Positions 32,971-41,284 of a stretch of 55,193 nt of DNA are shown piece by piece; within the stretch, counting starts at the first letter, position 1, and every line of letters starts with the position of its first letter. The notes under the pieces are model-generated. The model made no database searches. It saw nothing but the letters and a program-made list of their open reading frames with translations, and had not been told where the DNA came from. The translations under genes were made by a program, and so were the position numbers. The DNA comes from Bordetella parapertussis (lineage in GTDB: Bacteria > Pseudomonadota > Gammaproteobacteria > Burkholderiales > Burkholderiaceae_C): the NCBI GenBank assembly GCA_945890735.1, contig CAMDCZ010000011.1, forward strand, positions 1 to 55,193, read 5' to 3'.

Positions 32971-33812
32971 CATTGGCGGGAAAGTTCGCATGGGTGTGCC
33001 TGGCCTTGGCCAGCACATCTTTGCACGCTGCTTTGTTTGAGGATGAAGAAGCCAGGCGCGCCATTTTGGATTTGCGCCAAAAGGTCGAAACCAACAGGCA
33101 AAACAGCCAATCTGCTGAACAAGCACAGCAAAAATCCACCGAACAATTGCTGCAGTCCCAGCGGACAGCAGAGGAAGAGCTGGCCCAACTCAAACAGTCT
33201 TTGATGCTTTTGCAGTCGCAAATAGACAGTTTGAAACAAGCCTTGTCTGAGGTTCGTGGTGAGCGGGAGCAACTGGGCCGCGAAATCACGTTGTTGCAGC
33301 GAAGCCAAAAAGAAATTCTCTCGGGTGTGGATGACCGTTTGAAAAATGCTGACGAGAAAATGAAATCGATCGACCAGCGTTTTGACAAACTAGAGCCAGT
33401 GTTGGTTCAAATCGATGGCCTTGAGTTTCAGGCAGATCCGACTGAAAAGCGTGAGTATGAAGCCGCGCTCAACATTTTCAGAAATGGTGAATTTGCTGCA
33501 GCGGCATCTTCTTTGGCTGCTTTCCTGAACAAGTACCCCACAAGCGGATACCGCCCCAGCGCATTGTTTTGGTTGGGCAGCGCCAAATATGTTTTGCGTG
33601 ATTACGCAGATGCAGCCAATCAAATCAAATCCTTCATCGCCATGGCACCCAACCATGTGCGCATTCCTGAGAGCATGTTGACGTTGGGCAATGCACAAGC
33701 AGAGTTGAAGCAACCCAAGGATGCCAAGAAAACCTTGGAGGAGCTTGTCAAGAAACACCCTGGTACCGAGGCTGCGACCGCCGCCAAAGAGCGCTTGGCC
33801 AAATGGAAGTAA
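32967..33812 (+). CDS. cpoB: cell division coordinator CpoB / tol-pal system protein YbgF
   Basis: A 281-residue periplasmic protein. The signal peptide spans residues 1-21 (cleavage near SLHA). A long Gln/Glu-rich coiled coil (about 25-135) drives trimerisation. C-terminal TPR repeats (about 155-281) include YEAALNIFRNGEFAAAASSL and GYRPSALFWLGSAKYV. CpoB coordinates outer-membrane constriction and PBP1B activity with the Tol machine. The ATGA junction with pal shows the standard tolB-pal-cpoB order. Confidence 0.94.
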   Translation: MTLAGKFAWVCLALASTSLHAALFEDEEARRAILDLRQKVETNRQNSQSAEQAQQKSTEQLLQSQRTAEEELAQLKQSLMLLQSQIDSLKQALSEVRGEREQLGREITLLQRSQKEILSGVDDRLKNADEKMKSIDQRFDKLEPVLVQIDGLEFQADPTEKREYEAALNIFRNGEFAAAASSLAAFLNKYPTSGYRPSALFWLGSAKYVLRDYADAANQIKSFIAMAPNHVRIPESMLTLGNAQAELKQPKDAKKTLEELVKKHPGTEAATAAKERLAKWK

Positions 33813-33813
33813 T

Positions 33814-34581
33814 TTGACCTTGTCCAGCCCAGACGATGTGGACTCAGACCGCCGTTTTGGCGGTCTTTCTCGTTTATATGGCGTGACCGGTGCGAGTCAA
33901 ATTCGCCAAGCACATGTGGTGGTGGTGGGTGTCGGCGGCGTCGGTTCTTGGGCTGTGGAATGCTTGGCTCGAAGCGGTGTGGCAGCTTTAACCCTGATCG
34001 ACATGGACCATGTGGCTGAGTCGAATATCAATCGTCAATTGCATGCCTTGAACAGCACGCTGGGCATGTCCAAAGTCCAAGCGATGAAAGACCGGATTGC
34101 CAGCATCCATCCCACTTGCAGCGTCAGTACGGTGGAAGATTTCGTCACTGCCCACAACATCCCAGAACTTTTGGCGCTGCCTTGTGATGCAGTGATTGAT
34201 GCGTGTGATCAAGTCAGTGCCAAAGTGGCTTTGGCTGCTTGGGCGATGCAAAACCATGCGCGATTGGTCACCGTGGGCGCAGCTGGTGGCAAGCAGCTGG
34301 CACACATGGTGGACATGGCCGACTTAGCGCAGACCACCCATGACCCCTTGCTGGCTCAAATGAGGCAACAGTTACGCAAGCACCATGGTGCGCCTCAGGG
34401 TGCGGTTGGATTCGGTGTTCAAGCTGTTTTCAGCAAGGAACCTGTTCTTCGCCCAGGCACTGATCACGCGCAGGCAACTGACCGCAATTTAAACTGCCAC
34501 GGCTATGGCTCTGTGGTGACCGTCACAGCCACATTTGGCAACTGTGCAGCAGGATGGGTTCTGAATCAATTGGCAGCTTGA
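33814..34581 (+). CDS. tcdA: tRNA threonylcarbamoyladenosine dehydratase
   Basis: A ~255-residue E1-like enzyme that cyclises t6A37 to ct6A in tRNAs reading ANN codons. The ATP site is VVVGVGGVGSWAVECLARSG. LTLIDMDHVAESNINRQLHAL carries the conserved Asp and NxNRQ motif, and AVIDACDQVSAKVALAAW follows. No ATG precedes the ATP site. TTG codons just after the cpoB stop, or a later GTG giving MDSDRRFGG, are the candidate starts; GGAAG at the end of cpoB favours a TTG. It is followed by tRNA-Lys(UUU), a likely substrate. Confidence 0.92.
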   Translation: MTLSSPDDVDSDRRFGGLSRLYGVTGASQIRQAHVVVVGVGGVGSWAVECLARSGVAALTLIDMDHVAESNINRQLHALNSTLGMSKVQAMKDRIASIHPTCSVSTVEDFVTAHNIPELLALPCDAVIDACDQVSAKVALAAWAMQNHARLVTVGAAGGKQLAHMVDMADLAQTTHDPLLAQMRQQLRKHHGAPQGAVGFGVQAVFSKEPVLRPGTDHAQATDRNLNCHGYGSVVTVTATFGNCAAGWVLNQLAA

Positions 34582-34598
34582 AAGGAATGCAAAGGCTG

Positions 34599-34626
34599 TT
34601 CAAACGCTTGAAAAAACAGTTATACT
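34599..34626 (+). promoter_or_regulatory. promoter of tRNA-Lys
   Basis: TTCAAA and TATACT are 16 bases apart, followed by a GC-rich TTGCGGC discriminator typical of stringently controlled stable-RNA promoters. The transcript would start about 35 bases before the mature tRNA. Confidence 0.5.
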
Positions 34627-34668
34627 TTGCGGCTTTGCAGGACAGCTAAAACTGAAATGCAGCATGAT

Positions 34669-34744
34669 GGGACGTTAGCTCAGTTGGTAGAGCAGCGGAC
34701 TTTTAATCCGTTGGTCACAAGTTCGAATCTTGTACGTCCTACCA
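34669..34744 (+). tRNA. tRNA-Lys(UUU)
   Basis: A 76-base cloverleaf with CCA encoded. The anticodon stem GCGGA/TCCGT closes loop CTTTTAA, placing TTT at 34702-34704, so it reads AAA/AAG. The D-arm TAGCTCAGTTGGTAGAGCA and T-arm loop GTTCGAATC are standard. Position 37 is A, the site of t6A/ct6A. The acceptor stem GGGACGT/ACGTCCT has a G1-U72 wobble at its end. It has its own promoter and a strong terminator nine bases downstream. Confidence 0.97.
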
Positions 34745-34752
34745 CCCCATTC

Positions 34753-34787
34753 AAAAAAAACCAGCTTCACAAAAGCTGGTTTTTTTT
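34753..34787. terminator. bidirectional Rho-independent terminator
   Basis: CCAGCTT (34761-34767) and AAGCTGG (34773-34779) enclose a five-base loop, with eight A before and eight T after. The symmetric A/T tails let it stop tRNA-Lys transcription from the left and the yheS operon from the right. It is the clearest terminator in the window. Confidence 0.92.
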
Positions 34788-34801
34788 CGTCTATCGCAGC
34801 G

Positions 34802-36757
34802 TCAGGTGACTGCCTCTAGCTGCGTGGTGAGAGTCAGCCAACGCGCCTCAAGGGTTTCGTTGAGGGTTTCAATTTCTTTCAAGCGCTTACCCTGTTTGGC
34901 GAGTTCTTGGGCATCGGTGGTTTGACCCATGGACAAATGCAATTGGCTTTGTTCGTCAGCCAAAGAGGCCATCTCACTTTCCACTTGTGTGAGTGTCTTT
35001 TGCCATTGCCGCACTTGCGTGGGATTGATCTTGGGCGAGATCGGATGGATGGCTTTTGCCACTGGTTCAGCTTGGGGCTGCACAGTCACTTGGGCTGCGG
35101 CTGTGGCCTCGGCGCGCAAGCGCTTGGCTTCATCCAGCAAATAGCGCTGGTAATCGTCCAAATCGCCGTCAAAGGGCTCTACGCCGCCGCGCGAGACCAT
35201 CCAAAACTCGTCGCACACGGCTCGCAACAAAGCGCGGTCATGGCTGACCAGCATCACCGTGCCCTCAAATTCATTCAAGGCCATGCTCAGTGCCTCACGG
35301 GTGGCCAAATCCAGATGATTGGTTGGCTCATCCATCAGCAGGAGGTTGGGGCGTTGCCACACCAGCATGCACAGCACCAGCCGGGCCTTTTCGCCACCAC
35401 TCATGCTGCCCACGGTTTGCTTGACCATGTCGCCGCTGAAATTGAATTGCCCTAAAAAACTGCGCAGGTCTTGTTCTCGCGTGGCTTGGCCGGACAGTTT
35501 GGCTTGGGTCGTTAACCGCTTGCACAGATCAATCATGTGTTGCAAGGGGTTGTCTGCAGGGCGCAGCACGTCGAGTTCTTGCTGCGCAAAGTAGCCAATG
35601 TTGAGACCTTTGCCTTCGGTCATTTCTCCCCCCAAGGCCTGCAAGTCTCGGGCGATGGTTTTGACCAAGGTGGATTTGCCTTGGCCATTCGCGCCCAAAA
35701 TGCCAATCCGTTGTCCGGCCAGCACTGACTTGTTCACCCGCCGCACGATCACGCTGGCTGGCGTGCCGGCGGGTGCATCAGAGGGGGCTGGGTAACCCAC
35801 GCTCACATCCTGCATGGACAGCATCGGGTTGGGTAAGTGCGCTGGTTCTTTGAACTCGAAGTTGAAATCGGCATCGGCCAACAAGGGTGCGATTTTTTCC
35901 ATGCGGTCAAGGGCTTTGACACGGCTTTGCGCTTGTTTGGCCTTGCTGGCTTTGGCCTTGAAGCGGGCGATGAATTTTTGCAAATGGGCAATCTTGTCTT
36001 GCTGCTTGGCAAAGGCATTTTGCTGCAGTTCCATTTGCTCTGCACGCATGTCCTCGAACTTGCTGTAGTTGCCACCATAGCGCGTCAATTTACCGCCATC
36101 GATGTGCAAAGTGACATTCGTCACCGCATCTAAAAACTCACGGTCATGGCTGATCACCACCATCGTGCCTTCGTAGCGTTTGAGCCAGGCTTCCAGCCAA
36201 ACCAGGGCGTCCAAGTCCAAGTGGTTGGTGGGCTCATCCAGCAGCAACAAATCGGAGGGGCACATCAAAGCACGCGCGAGTTGCAAACGCATGCGCCAGC
36301 CGCCAGAAAAGCTGTTGACCGGGTGATCGAGTTCGGTGGTTTTGAAGCCCAAACCCAAAATCAATGCCTGGGCACGTGATGAGGCGTCATGCTCGCCTGC
36401 GTCATAAAGCGCCATGTAAGCATTGCCCAAACGCTCACCATCTTCGGTGGCTTCCGCGGCTTTGACTTCTGATCGGGCATCGTTGAGAACAGTGTCGCCC
36501 TCAATCACAAAATCGGTTGCGCTGAGATCGGTCTCAGGCATGTCTTGCGCTACTTGACCCATGCGCCATTGCGAGGGGATATAGAACTCGCCCGAGTCTT
36601 CCTGTAAGTTGCCGTTGAGCAACGCAAACAGTGACGATTTGCCCGCGCCATTGCGTCCAACCAAGCCGACTTTTTCACCGGGGTTGAGCGTGACCGTGGC
36701 GCCTTCGAGCAACACTTTGGCGCTGCGGCGCAGGGTGACATTTTTGATGGTGATCAT
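34802..36757 (-). CDS. yheS: ABC-F family ATPase, YheS-like
   Basis: A 651-residue soluble twin-ATPase that acts on ribosomes. The first cassette has GLVGRNGAGKSSLF, FSGGWRMRLQLARAL and LLLDEPTNHLDLDALVWLE. The second has GILGANGQGKSTLVK, MSGGEKARLVLCMLVW and LLMDEPTNHLDLATREAL. The inter-domain P-site tether segment carries FKAKASKAKQAQSRVKALDRME. A C-terminal coiled coil (about 570-651) completes the YheS architecture. The whole layout and the INPGEKVGLVG-type start resemble E. coli YheS. Last gene of the dapC operon, overlapping prmB by four bases. Confidence 0.9.
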   Translation of the reverse strand: MITIKNVTLRRSAKVLLEGATVTLNPGEKVGLVGRNGAGKSSLFALLNGNLQEDSGEFYIPSQWRMGQVAQDMPETDLSATDFVIEGDTVLNDARSEVKAAEATEDGERLGNAYMALYDAGEHDASSRAQALILGLGFKTTELDHPVNSFSGGWRMRLQLARALMCPSDLLLLDEPTNHLDLDALVWLEAWLKRYEGTMVVISHDREFLDAVTNVTLHIDGGKLTRYGGNYSKFEDMRAEQMELQQNAFAKQQDKIAHLQKFIARFKAKASKAKQAQSRVKALDRMEKIAPLLADADFNFEFKEPAHLPNPMLSMQDVSVGYPAPSDAPAGTPASVIVRRVNKSVLAGQRIGILGANGQGKSTLVKTIARDLQALGGEMTEGKGLNIGYFAQQELDVLRPADNPLQHMIDLCKRLTTQAKLSGQATREQDLRSFLGQFNFSGDMVKQTVGSMSGGEKARLVLCMLVWQRPNLLLMDEPTNHLDLATREALSMALNEFEGTVMLVSHDRALLRAVCDEFWMVSRGGVEPFDGDLDDYQRYLLDEAKRLRAEATAAAQVTVQPQAEPVAKAIHPISPKINPTQVRQWQKTLTQVESEMASLADEQSQLHLSMGQTTDAQELAKQGKRLKEIETLNETLEARWLTLTTQLEAVT

Positions 36758-37638
36758 GGGAGAGGTTGGCCAGCAACAAGTGCTTGGCGTGTGACAAGCA
36801 AGACCTGATCGTCGCCAGCACTGGTGGTGAGCCAGACGACTTCAAGCTGAGGGAAAGCGGCTTCAAAATGGGCTCGCTCGTTGCCAATTTCAAGGACCAA
36901 AACGGCATGTGCAGACAGGTGTTTGACAGCCTCTTTCAACAAGCGGCGAATGAAATCCATGCCGTCAACACCGCCGGCCAAAGCCAAGGCTGGCTCGGCC
37001 TTGAACTCGGCAGGCAGCGCAGACATGCTGTGCGAGTTGACATAGGGGGGGTTGCACAAGATGAGGTCAAACACACCTTGTGCTTGTTGCAAGCCATCCG
37101 ATTCGGCCAAGTGCATGCGACCCTCAAGACCATGGCGTTTCACATTGATGCCTGCCACCGCCAGTGCGTCGGCGGATATGTCCAGGCCGTGGACGGTGAC
37201 CTCCGGGTAGGCCAAAGCCGCCAAGATACCCAAACTGCCGTTGCCGGTGCACAGATCCAAAACCCGCTGGGTGTCCTCGTGAAGCCAAGGATCGATGCTG
37301 CCTTGTGCAAGCAATTCGGCAATCAAGGAGCGCGGCACGATGGCACGTTCGTCGATGTAGAAAGACACACCTTGCAACCACGCCTCTTGTGTGAGGTAAG
37401 CCGCTGGTTTGCGACTGCTGATGCGCTGGTTGATCAGGCTCCGTACCGCTTGACACGCTTCCGCCGTGAGCTCGTCGGTATGCAACGCAGCCTGGAAGTC
37501 GGTGTCCAGGGGCAGGCCCAATTGCCACAGAGCCAACCAAGCGGCTTCGTCTGCGGCATTGGTTGTGCCATGGCCAAATGAGACACGGGCATCGTCCAGT
37601 GCCTCAGCGCACTGGGCAATCAATTGGGCCAAGTTCAT
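36754..37638 (-). CDS. prmB: 50S ribosomal protein L3 glutamine methyltransferase
   Basis: A 294-residue SAM-dependent N5-glutamine methyltransferase that acts on ribosomal protein L3. The SAM motif is VLDLCTGNGSLGILAAL and the catalytic motif LILCNPPYV. The PAAYLTQEAWLQGVSFYIDERAIVPRS block separates PrmB from PrmC, whose equivalent differs. ATGA junctions connect it to dapE upstream and yheS downstream, grouping two translation-related genes behind lysine biosynthesis genes. Confidence 0.93.
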   Translation of the reverse strand: MNLAQLIAQCAEALDDARVSFGHGTTNAADEAAWLALWQLGLPLDTDFQAALHTDELTAEACQAVRSLINQRISSRKPAAYLTQEAWLQGVSFYIDERAIVPRSLIAELLAQGSIDPWLHEDTQRVLDLCTGNGSLGILAALAYPEVTVHGLDISADALAVAGINVKRHGLEGRMHLAESDGLQQAQGVFDLILCNPPYVNSHSMSALPAEFKAEPALALAGGVDGMDFIRRLLKEAVKHLSAHAVLVLEIGNERAHFEAAFPQLEVVWLTTSAGDDQVLLVTRQALVAGQPLP

Positions 37639-38807
37639 GAAGAGGCCAAAGCCAATGTGTGGGTTTCCAAGCGAACCAATGTGCCCGCGTAGATATTTTT
37701 CAGCAGGTCTATGTCGCCTAGGCGAATGAACTCATCGATTTTGTGGATGCTGTCGTTGGGTGGGCCCACCTCGATGACTTGCGGGCAGATTTGCGCAATG
37801 AACCTTGCGTCACTGGTGCCCCCAGAGGTGGAAAGCGTCGTCTCAATACCTGTTTCGGCGCGGATGGCTTCTTGAACCACCTGAAGCAACAGGCCTGGCG
37901 TGGTGATGAAAGGCAAGCCACCCACGGTCCAGCGCAGGGTGTAGTCGAGTTGGTGTTTTTGAAGCACGGCTTCAAGGCGTTGCTGCAACGCCTCGGCAGT
38001 GGACTCGGTGCTGAAGCGGAAATTGAAATCCACCACGACTTCACCCGGAATGACGTTGTTGGCACCGGTGCCTGCATGGATGTTGCTCACCTGCCAGCTG
38101 GTGGGTTGGAAATAGGCATTGCCCTGGTCCCACGGCATGGCGGTCAATTCAGCCAAGGCGGGGGCCAGCAAGTGGATCGGGTTTTTGGCCAACTGCGGGT
38201 AGGCGATGTGGCCCTGAATGCCCTTGACCGTGAGCTTGCCGCTCATGGTGCCGCGCCGTCCGTTTTTCACCATGTCACCAGTGCGGTGGACCGCCGTGGG
38301 CTCACCCACAATGCACCAGGCAAGGGGCTCGCCACGTGCCTTGAGCGCTTCCACCACCTTGACCGTGCCATCCACCGAAGGACCTTCTTCGTCACTGGTC
38401 AACAAAAAAGCCAGGTTGAAATGCGGAGCGTTGTGCTGCGCGAGGAATTCTTCACAGGCCACCACCATCGCCGCCAACGAGGTTTTCATGTCACTGGCGC
38501 CGCGACCATGCAACTTGCCCTCGCGGTGACTGGGTGTGAAGGGATCTGTGGCCCATTGCGCTAAAGGCCCGGTCGGCACCACATCGGTGTGGCCTGCAAA
38601 GACCAATGTTTGTGCGTGTGGATGCCTGCTGCGCTTGATCGCCCACAGGTTGCTGACCCGAAAATCAGCAGGTCCAAAATCCATGCGCTCGCAAGCAAAG
38701 CCCAAGGCATCCAAGCGCGCTGAGAGGATGTCCAAGCATTGGGCATCCTCCGGCGTGACCGATGGGCGGGCAATCAGCTGTTCAGCCAGATCAAGCGTGG
38801 CGGACAT
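37635..38807 (-). CDS. dapE: succinyl-diaminopimelate desuccinylase
   Basis: This 390-residue dizinc M20 hydrolase releases L,L-diaminopimelate in the succinylase branch of lysine and peptidoglycan synthesis. LVFAGHTDVVPTGP has the first metal His and Asp. GRGASDMKTSLAAMV has the bridging Asp, and TSDEEGPSVDGT the catalytic Glu pair. CIVGEPTAVHRTGDMVKNGRRG and the C-terminal His region in DSIHKIDEFI complete the site. It starts one base after the dapD stop and overlaps prmB. Confidence 0.97.
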   Translation of the reverse strand: MSATLDLAEQLIARPSVTPEDAQCLDILSARLDALGFACERMDFGPADFRVSNLWAIKRSRHPHAQTLVFAGHTDVVPTGPLAQWATDPFTPSHREGKLHGRGASDMKTSLAAMVVACEEFLAQHNAPHFNLAFLLTSDEEGPSVDGTVKVVEALKARGEPLAWCIVGEPTAVHRTGDMVKNGRRGTMSGKLTVKGIQGHIAYPQLAKNPIHLLAPALAELTAMPWDQGNAYFQPTSWQVSNIHAGTGANNVIPGEVVVDFNFRFSTESTAEALQQRLEAVLQKHQLDYTLRWTVGGLPFITTPGLLLQVVQEAIRAETGIETTLSTSGGTSDARFIAQICPQVIEVGPPNDSIHKIDEFIRLGDIDLLKNIYAGTLVRLETHTLALASS

Positions 38808-38808
38808 G

Positions 38809-39636
38809 TCAGTCGCGCAGCAAATCGTTCAAGCTGGTTTTGGCGCGGGTTTGCGCGTCCACGCGTTTGACGATGACCGCGCAGTACAAGCTGTACTTGC
38901 CATCTGCGCTGGGTAAGTTGCCAGACACGACAACCGAGCCCGAGGGAATGCGGCCATAGGTGACCTCACCCGTGGCACGGTCATAAATTTTGGTGCTTTG
39001 GCCAATGTAAACACCCATGGAGATCACCGAGTTTTCTTCCACGATCACGCCTTCAACCACCTCGGAGCGCGCGCCGATGAAGCAGTTGTCTTCGATGATG
39101 GTGGGGTTGGCCTGCACAGGCTCGAGCACGCCGCCGATGCCCACACCGCCCGACAAATGCACGTTCTTACCGATTTGTGCACATGAGCCCACGGTGGCCC
39201 AGGTATCGACCATGGTGTTCTCGTCGACATACGCACCAATGTTGACGTAGGAGGGCATCAGGATCGCGCCCTTGGCGATGTAGCTGCCGCGACGTGCCAC
39301 GGCAGGTGGGACCACCCGCACGCCGCTGGCTTTCATTTGGGCCTCGTCCATGTTGGAGAACTTGGTTTGCACCTTGTCGTAGAAACCCAGGTCACCGGCT
39401 TTCACGACCTCGTTGTCTTTCAAGCGAAAGGACAACAGCACGGCTTTTTTGATCCACTGGTGGGTGGTCCATTGGCCTACACCTTCACGGGTGGCCACAC
39501 GCAGACGACCGGCGTTGAGTTCGGCAATGACATGGTCAACGGCTTCGCGCAATGCTTGGGGCGCGTTGCCAATGTTGATGTTGGCGCGGTTGTCCCAGGC
39601 GTTGTCGATGATGTGTTGGAGTTGTTGCTGAGCCAT
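38809..39636 (-). CDS. dapD: 2,3,4,5-tetrahydropyridine-2,6-dicarboxylate N-succinyltransferase
   Basis: This 275-residue trimeric enzyme succinylates tetrahydrodipicolinate with succinyl-CoA. An N-terminal helical domain precedes a left-handed beta helix built from hexapeptide repeats (about 110-230), seen in AKGAILMPSYVNIGAYVDEN and IEDNCFIGARSEVVEGVIVE. The VVPPAVARRGSYIAKG block is typical of DapD. It lies 12 bases behind dapC and one base before dapE, so three consecutive steps share an operon. Confidence 0.97.
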   Translation of the reverse strand: MAQQQLQHIIDNAWDNRANINIGNAPQALREAVDHVIAELNAGRLRVATREGVGQWTTHQWIKKAVLLSFRLKDNEVVKAGDLGFYDKVQTKFSNMDEAQMKASGVRVVPPAVARRGSYIAKGAILMPSYVNIGAYVDENTMVDTWATVGSCAQIGKNVHLSGGVGIGGVLEPVQANPTIIEDNCFIGARSEVVEGVIVEENSVISMGVYIGQSTKIYDRATGEVTYGRIPSGSVVVSGNLPSADGKYSLYCAVIVKRVDAQTRAKTSLNDLLRD

Positions 39637-39648
39637 GGCTTTTTCTTT

Positions 39649-40851
39649 TCAGTGTTGGGATGGATAGGAAGTTTGGATGAATGACACGATGCGTTTGGCG
39701 GCCTCGAGACACTCTTCAGGTTGGGCGACCAAGGCCATGCGGATGCGACCTTGACCGGGGTTGATGCCATTGACTTCCCGCGCCAAATAGCGACCGGGCA
39801 AGACCGTGACATTGTATTGAGCCAGCAATGCACATGCGAAAGCCTCGTCATCACCCCCTGGAACGCCCGCCCAAAGGTAAAAACCAGCGTCTGGCATGGT
39901 GACATCCATCACCTGCGCTAACAAAGGTGTGACTTTCTCGAACTTCTCGCGGTACAGGGCTCGGTTGGCCTGCACATGGGCTTCATCCTTCCATGCGGCG
40001 ATGCTGGCCTCTTGCACCATGCCACCCATGGCGCTGCCGTGGTAGGTGCGGTAACGCAGAAACGGCTCCATCAGCGTAGCGTCACCAGCGACAAAACCGC
40101 TGCGCAAGCCAGGCACGTTGCTGCGTTTGGACAAACTGGTGAAACTCACCAAGCGTTTGAAATCGCTGCGGCCCGACAGCATGGCCGCTTCCAAGCCACC
40201 CAAAGGCGGCGTGTCGCCATGGTAGATCTCGCTGTAACACTCATCTGACGCGAGCACAAAGCCGTACTGATCGCTCAAACTGAACAACTTTTGCCATTCA
40301 CTCAAAGGCATGACCGCGCCAGTCGGGTTGCCAGGGGAACACACAAACACCAAGCGGGTGCGTCTCCACACATCGGCGGGCACGCTGTCCCAATCGACTG
40401 CAAAATTGGCGTCGGCCAAACTGGGCACGTAATGGATTTGTGCGCCACCCAACAGCGCTGCGCCTTCATAGATTTGGTAGAACGGGTTGGGGGAGACCAC
40501 CACGGCTTGCGGGTCGCCATCTAAAACAGTTTGGGCAAAAGCAAACAAGGCTTCGCGTGAGCCGTTGACTGGTAAGACCTGCACTTGCGGGTCCAGGTGG
40601 ACCTGGTAACGCCGCTTGACCCAATCTGCGCAGGCTTGTCTGAAGGCCAAGGAACCGGCAGTGGCCGGGTAGTTGGCCAGGGCCGCCGAGTGTTGATGCA
40701 AGGCATCCGTGATCAAGGCGGGTGTGGCATGGCGTGGTTCGCCAATACCCAGGCTGATGGGGGGCCAATGGGGACTGGGTGTCACGTCTGAAAACAAATG
40801 ACGTAAACGCTCGAAAGGGTAGGGGTGCAAACGCGCAAGCTGTGGGTTCAT
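39649..40851 (-). CDS. dapC: succinyldiaminopimelate transaminase
   Basis: A 400-residue class I PLP aminotransferase. SLGIGEPRHATPALI and VCSPGNPTGAVMPLSEW bind substrate and cofactor. The PLP Lys is in FTSLSKRSNVPGLRSGF, and the C-terminal Arg region is GQGRIRMALV. Adjacency to dapD and dapE supports DapC over other aminotransferases. The ATG giving MNPQLARL is chosen; longer in-frame readings would cross into the divergent HPt gene. Only 18 bases separate the two divergent starts. No Shine-Dalgarno precedes the ATG. Confidence 0.93.
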   Translation of the reverse strand: MNPQLARLHPYPFERLRHLFSDVTPSPHWPPISLGIGEPRHATPALITDALHQHSAALANYPATAGSLAFRQACADWVKRRYQVHLDPQVQVLPVNGSREALFAFAQTVLDGDPQAVVVSPNPFYQIYEGAALLGGAQIHYVPSLADANFAVDWDSVPADVWRRTRLVFVCSPGNPTGAVMPLSEWQKLFSLSDQYGFVLASDECYSEIYHGDTPPLGGLEAAMLSGRSDFKRLVSFTSLSKRSNVPGLRSGFVAGDATLMEPFLRYRTYHGSAMGGMVQEASIAAWKDEAHVQANRALYREKFEKVTPLLAQVMDVTMPDAGFYLWAGVPGGDDEAFACALLAQYNVTVLPGRYLAREVNGINPGQGRIRMALVAQPEECLEAAKRIVSFIQTSYPSQH

Positions 40852-40856
40852 GGCTG

Positions 40857-40865
40857 ATATTATCG
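40857..40865. promoter_or_regulatory. two-way -10-like element between dapC and the HPt gene
   Basis: GATATTATC-type sequence reads TATTAT on the plus strand, ending six bases before the HPt ATG, and TAATAT or GATAAT on the minus strand, ending five to seven bases before the dapC ATG. It could serve both genes as a -10 element. No consensus -35 is seen in either flanking coding region. Confidence 0.4.
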
Positions 40866-40869
40866 AGCC

Positions 40870-41217
40870 ATGTACAGTTACCTCGATCCCAGTCGCGCGC
40901 AGGATTTCGCCATGGACAAGGCGCAGATGCTCAATCTGGCAGAAACCTTTGAATCCAGCCTGACCAACGACCTGCTTGCCTTGCAAGAAGCACTGGCCCA
41001 GCAAGACCCAGACCCTGTCGCCCGTTTGTTGCACTCTCTCAAAGGATATGTCACCTTTCTGAGTAAGGACGAGCTGTCCACCCAAATCATTGAGCTGGAA
41101 TCAGTCAGCCGCCAACATGAACTCGATTTGGTTCGCGACAAAGTCATGCAAGTGCTGCCATCGCTGAAACAATTGCTGTCTGAAGTGTCACGTTGGAAAT
41201 CCGCTGAATTGAGCTGA
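40870..41217 (+). CDS. HPt (histidine phosphotransfer) domain protein
   Basis: A 115-residue all-helical protein with the HPt signature LLHSLKGYVTFLSKDEL, where His55 would carry the phosphate and Lys58-Gly59 form the usual HxxKG context. No kinase or receiver domain is attached, so it is a free-standing phosphorelay shuttle or regulator. An ATG 14 codons later (MDKAQML) could be the start if the upstream one is unused. It precedes smc by 67 bases. No two-component genes lie in the window, so its partners are unknown. Confidence 0.78.
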   Translation: MYSYLDPSRAQDFAMDKAQMLNLAETFESSLTNDLLALQEALAQQDPDPVARLLHSLKGYVTFLSKDELSTQIIELESVSRQHELDLVRDKVMQVLPSLKQLLSEVSRWKSAELS

Positions 41218-41284
41218 CATCCTCGGCTCAATCATGCCTGCACGGCCCATGCTTTTCATTTAGAAGTCCATTAAAGGTATCTCG

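Noticed and set aside
33721..33813. Upstream in-frame extension of tcdA into cpoB
   Set aside because: It would overlap cpoB by about 90 bases and add a basic stretch with no family similarity; starts after the cpoB stop fit better.
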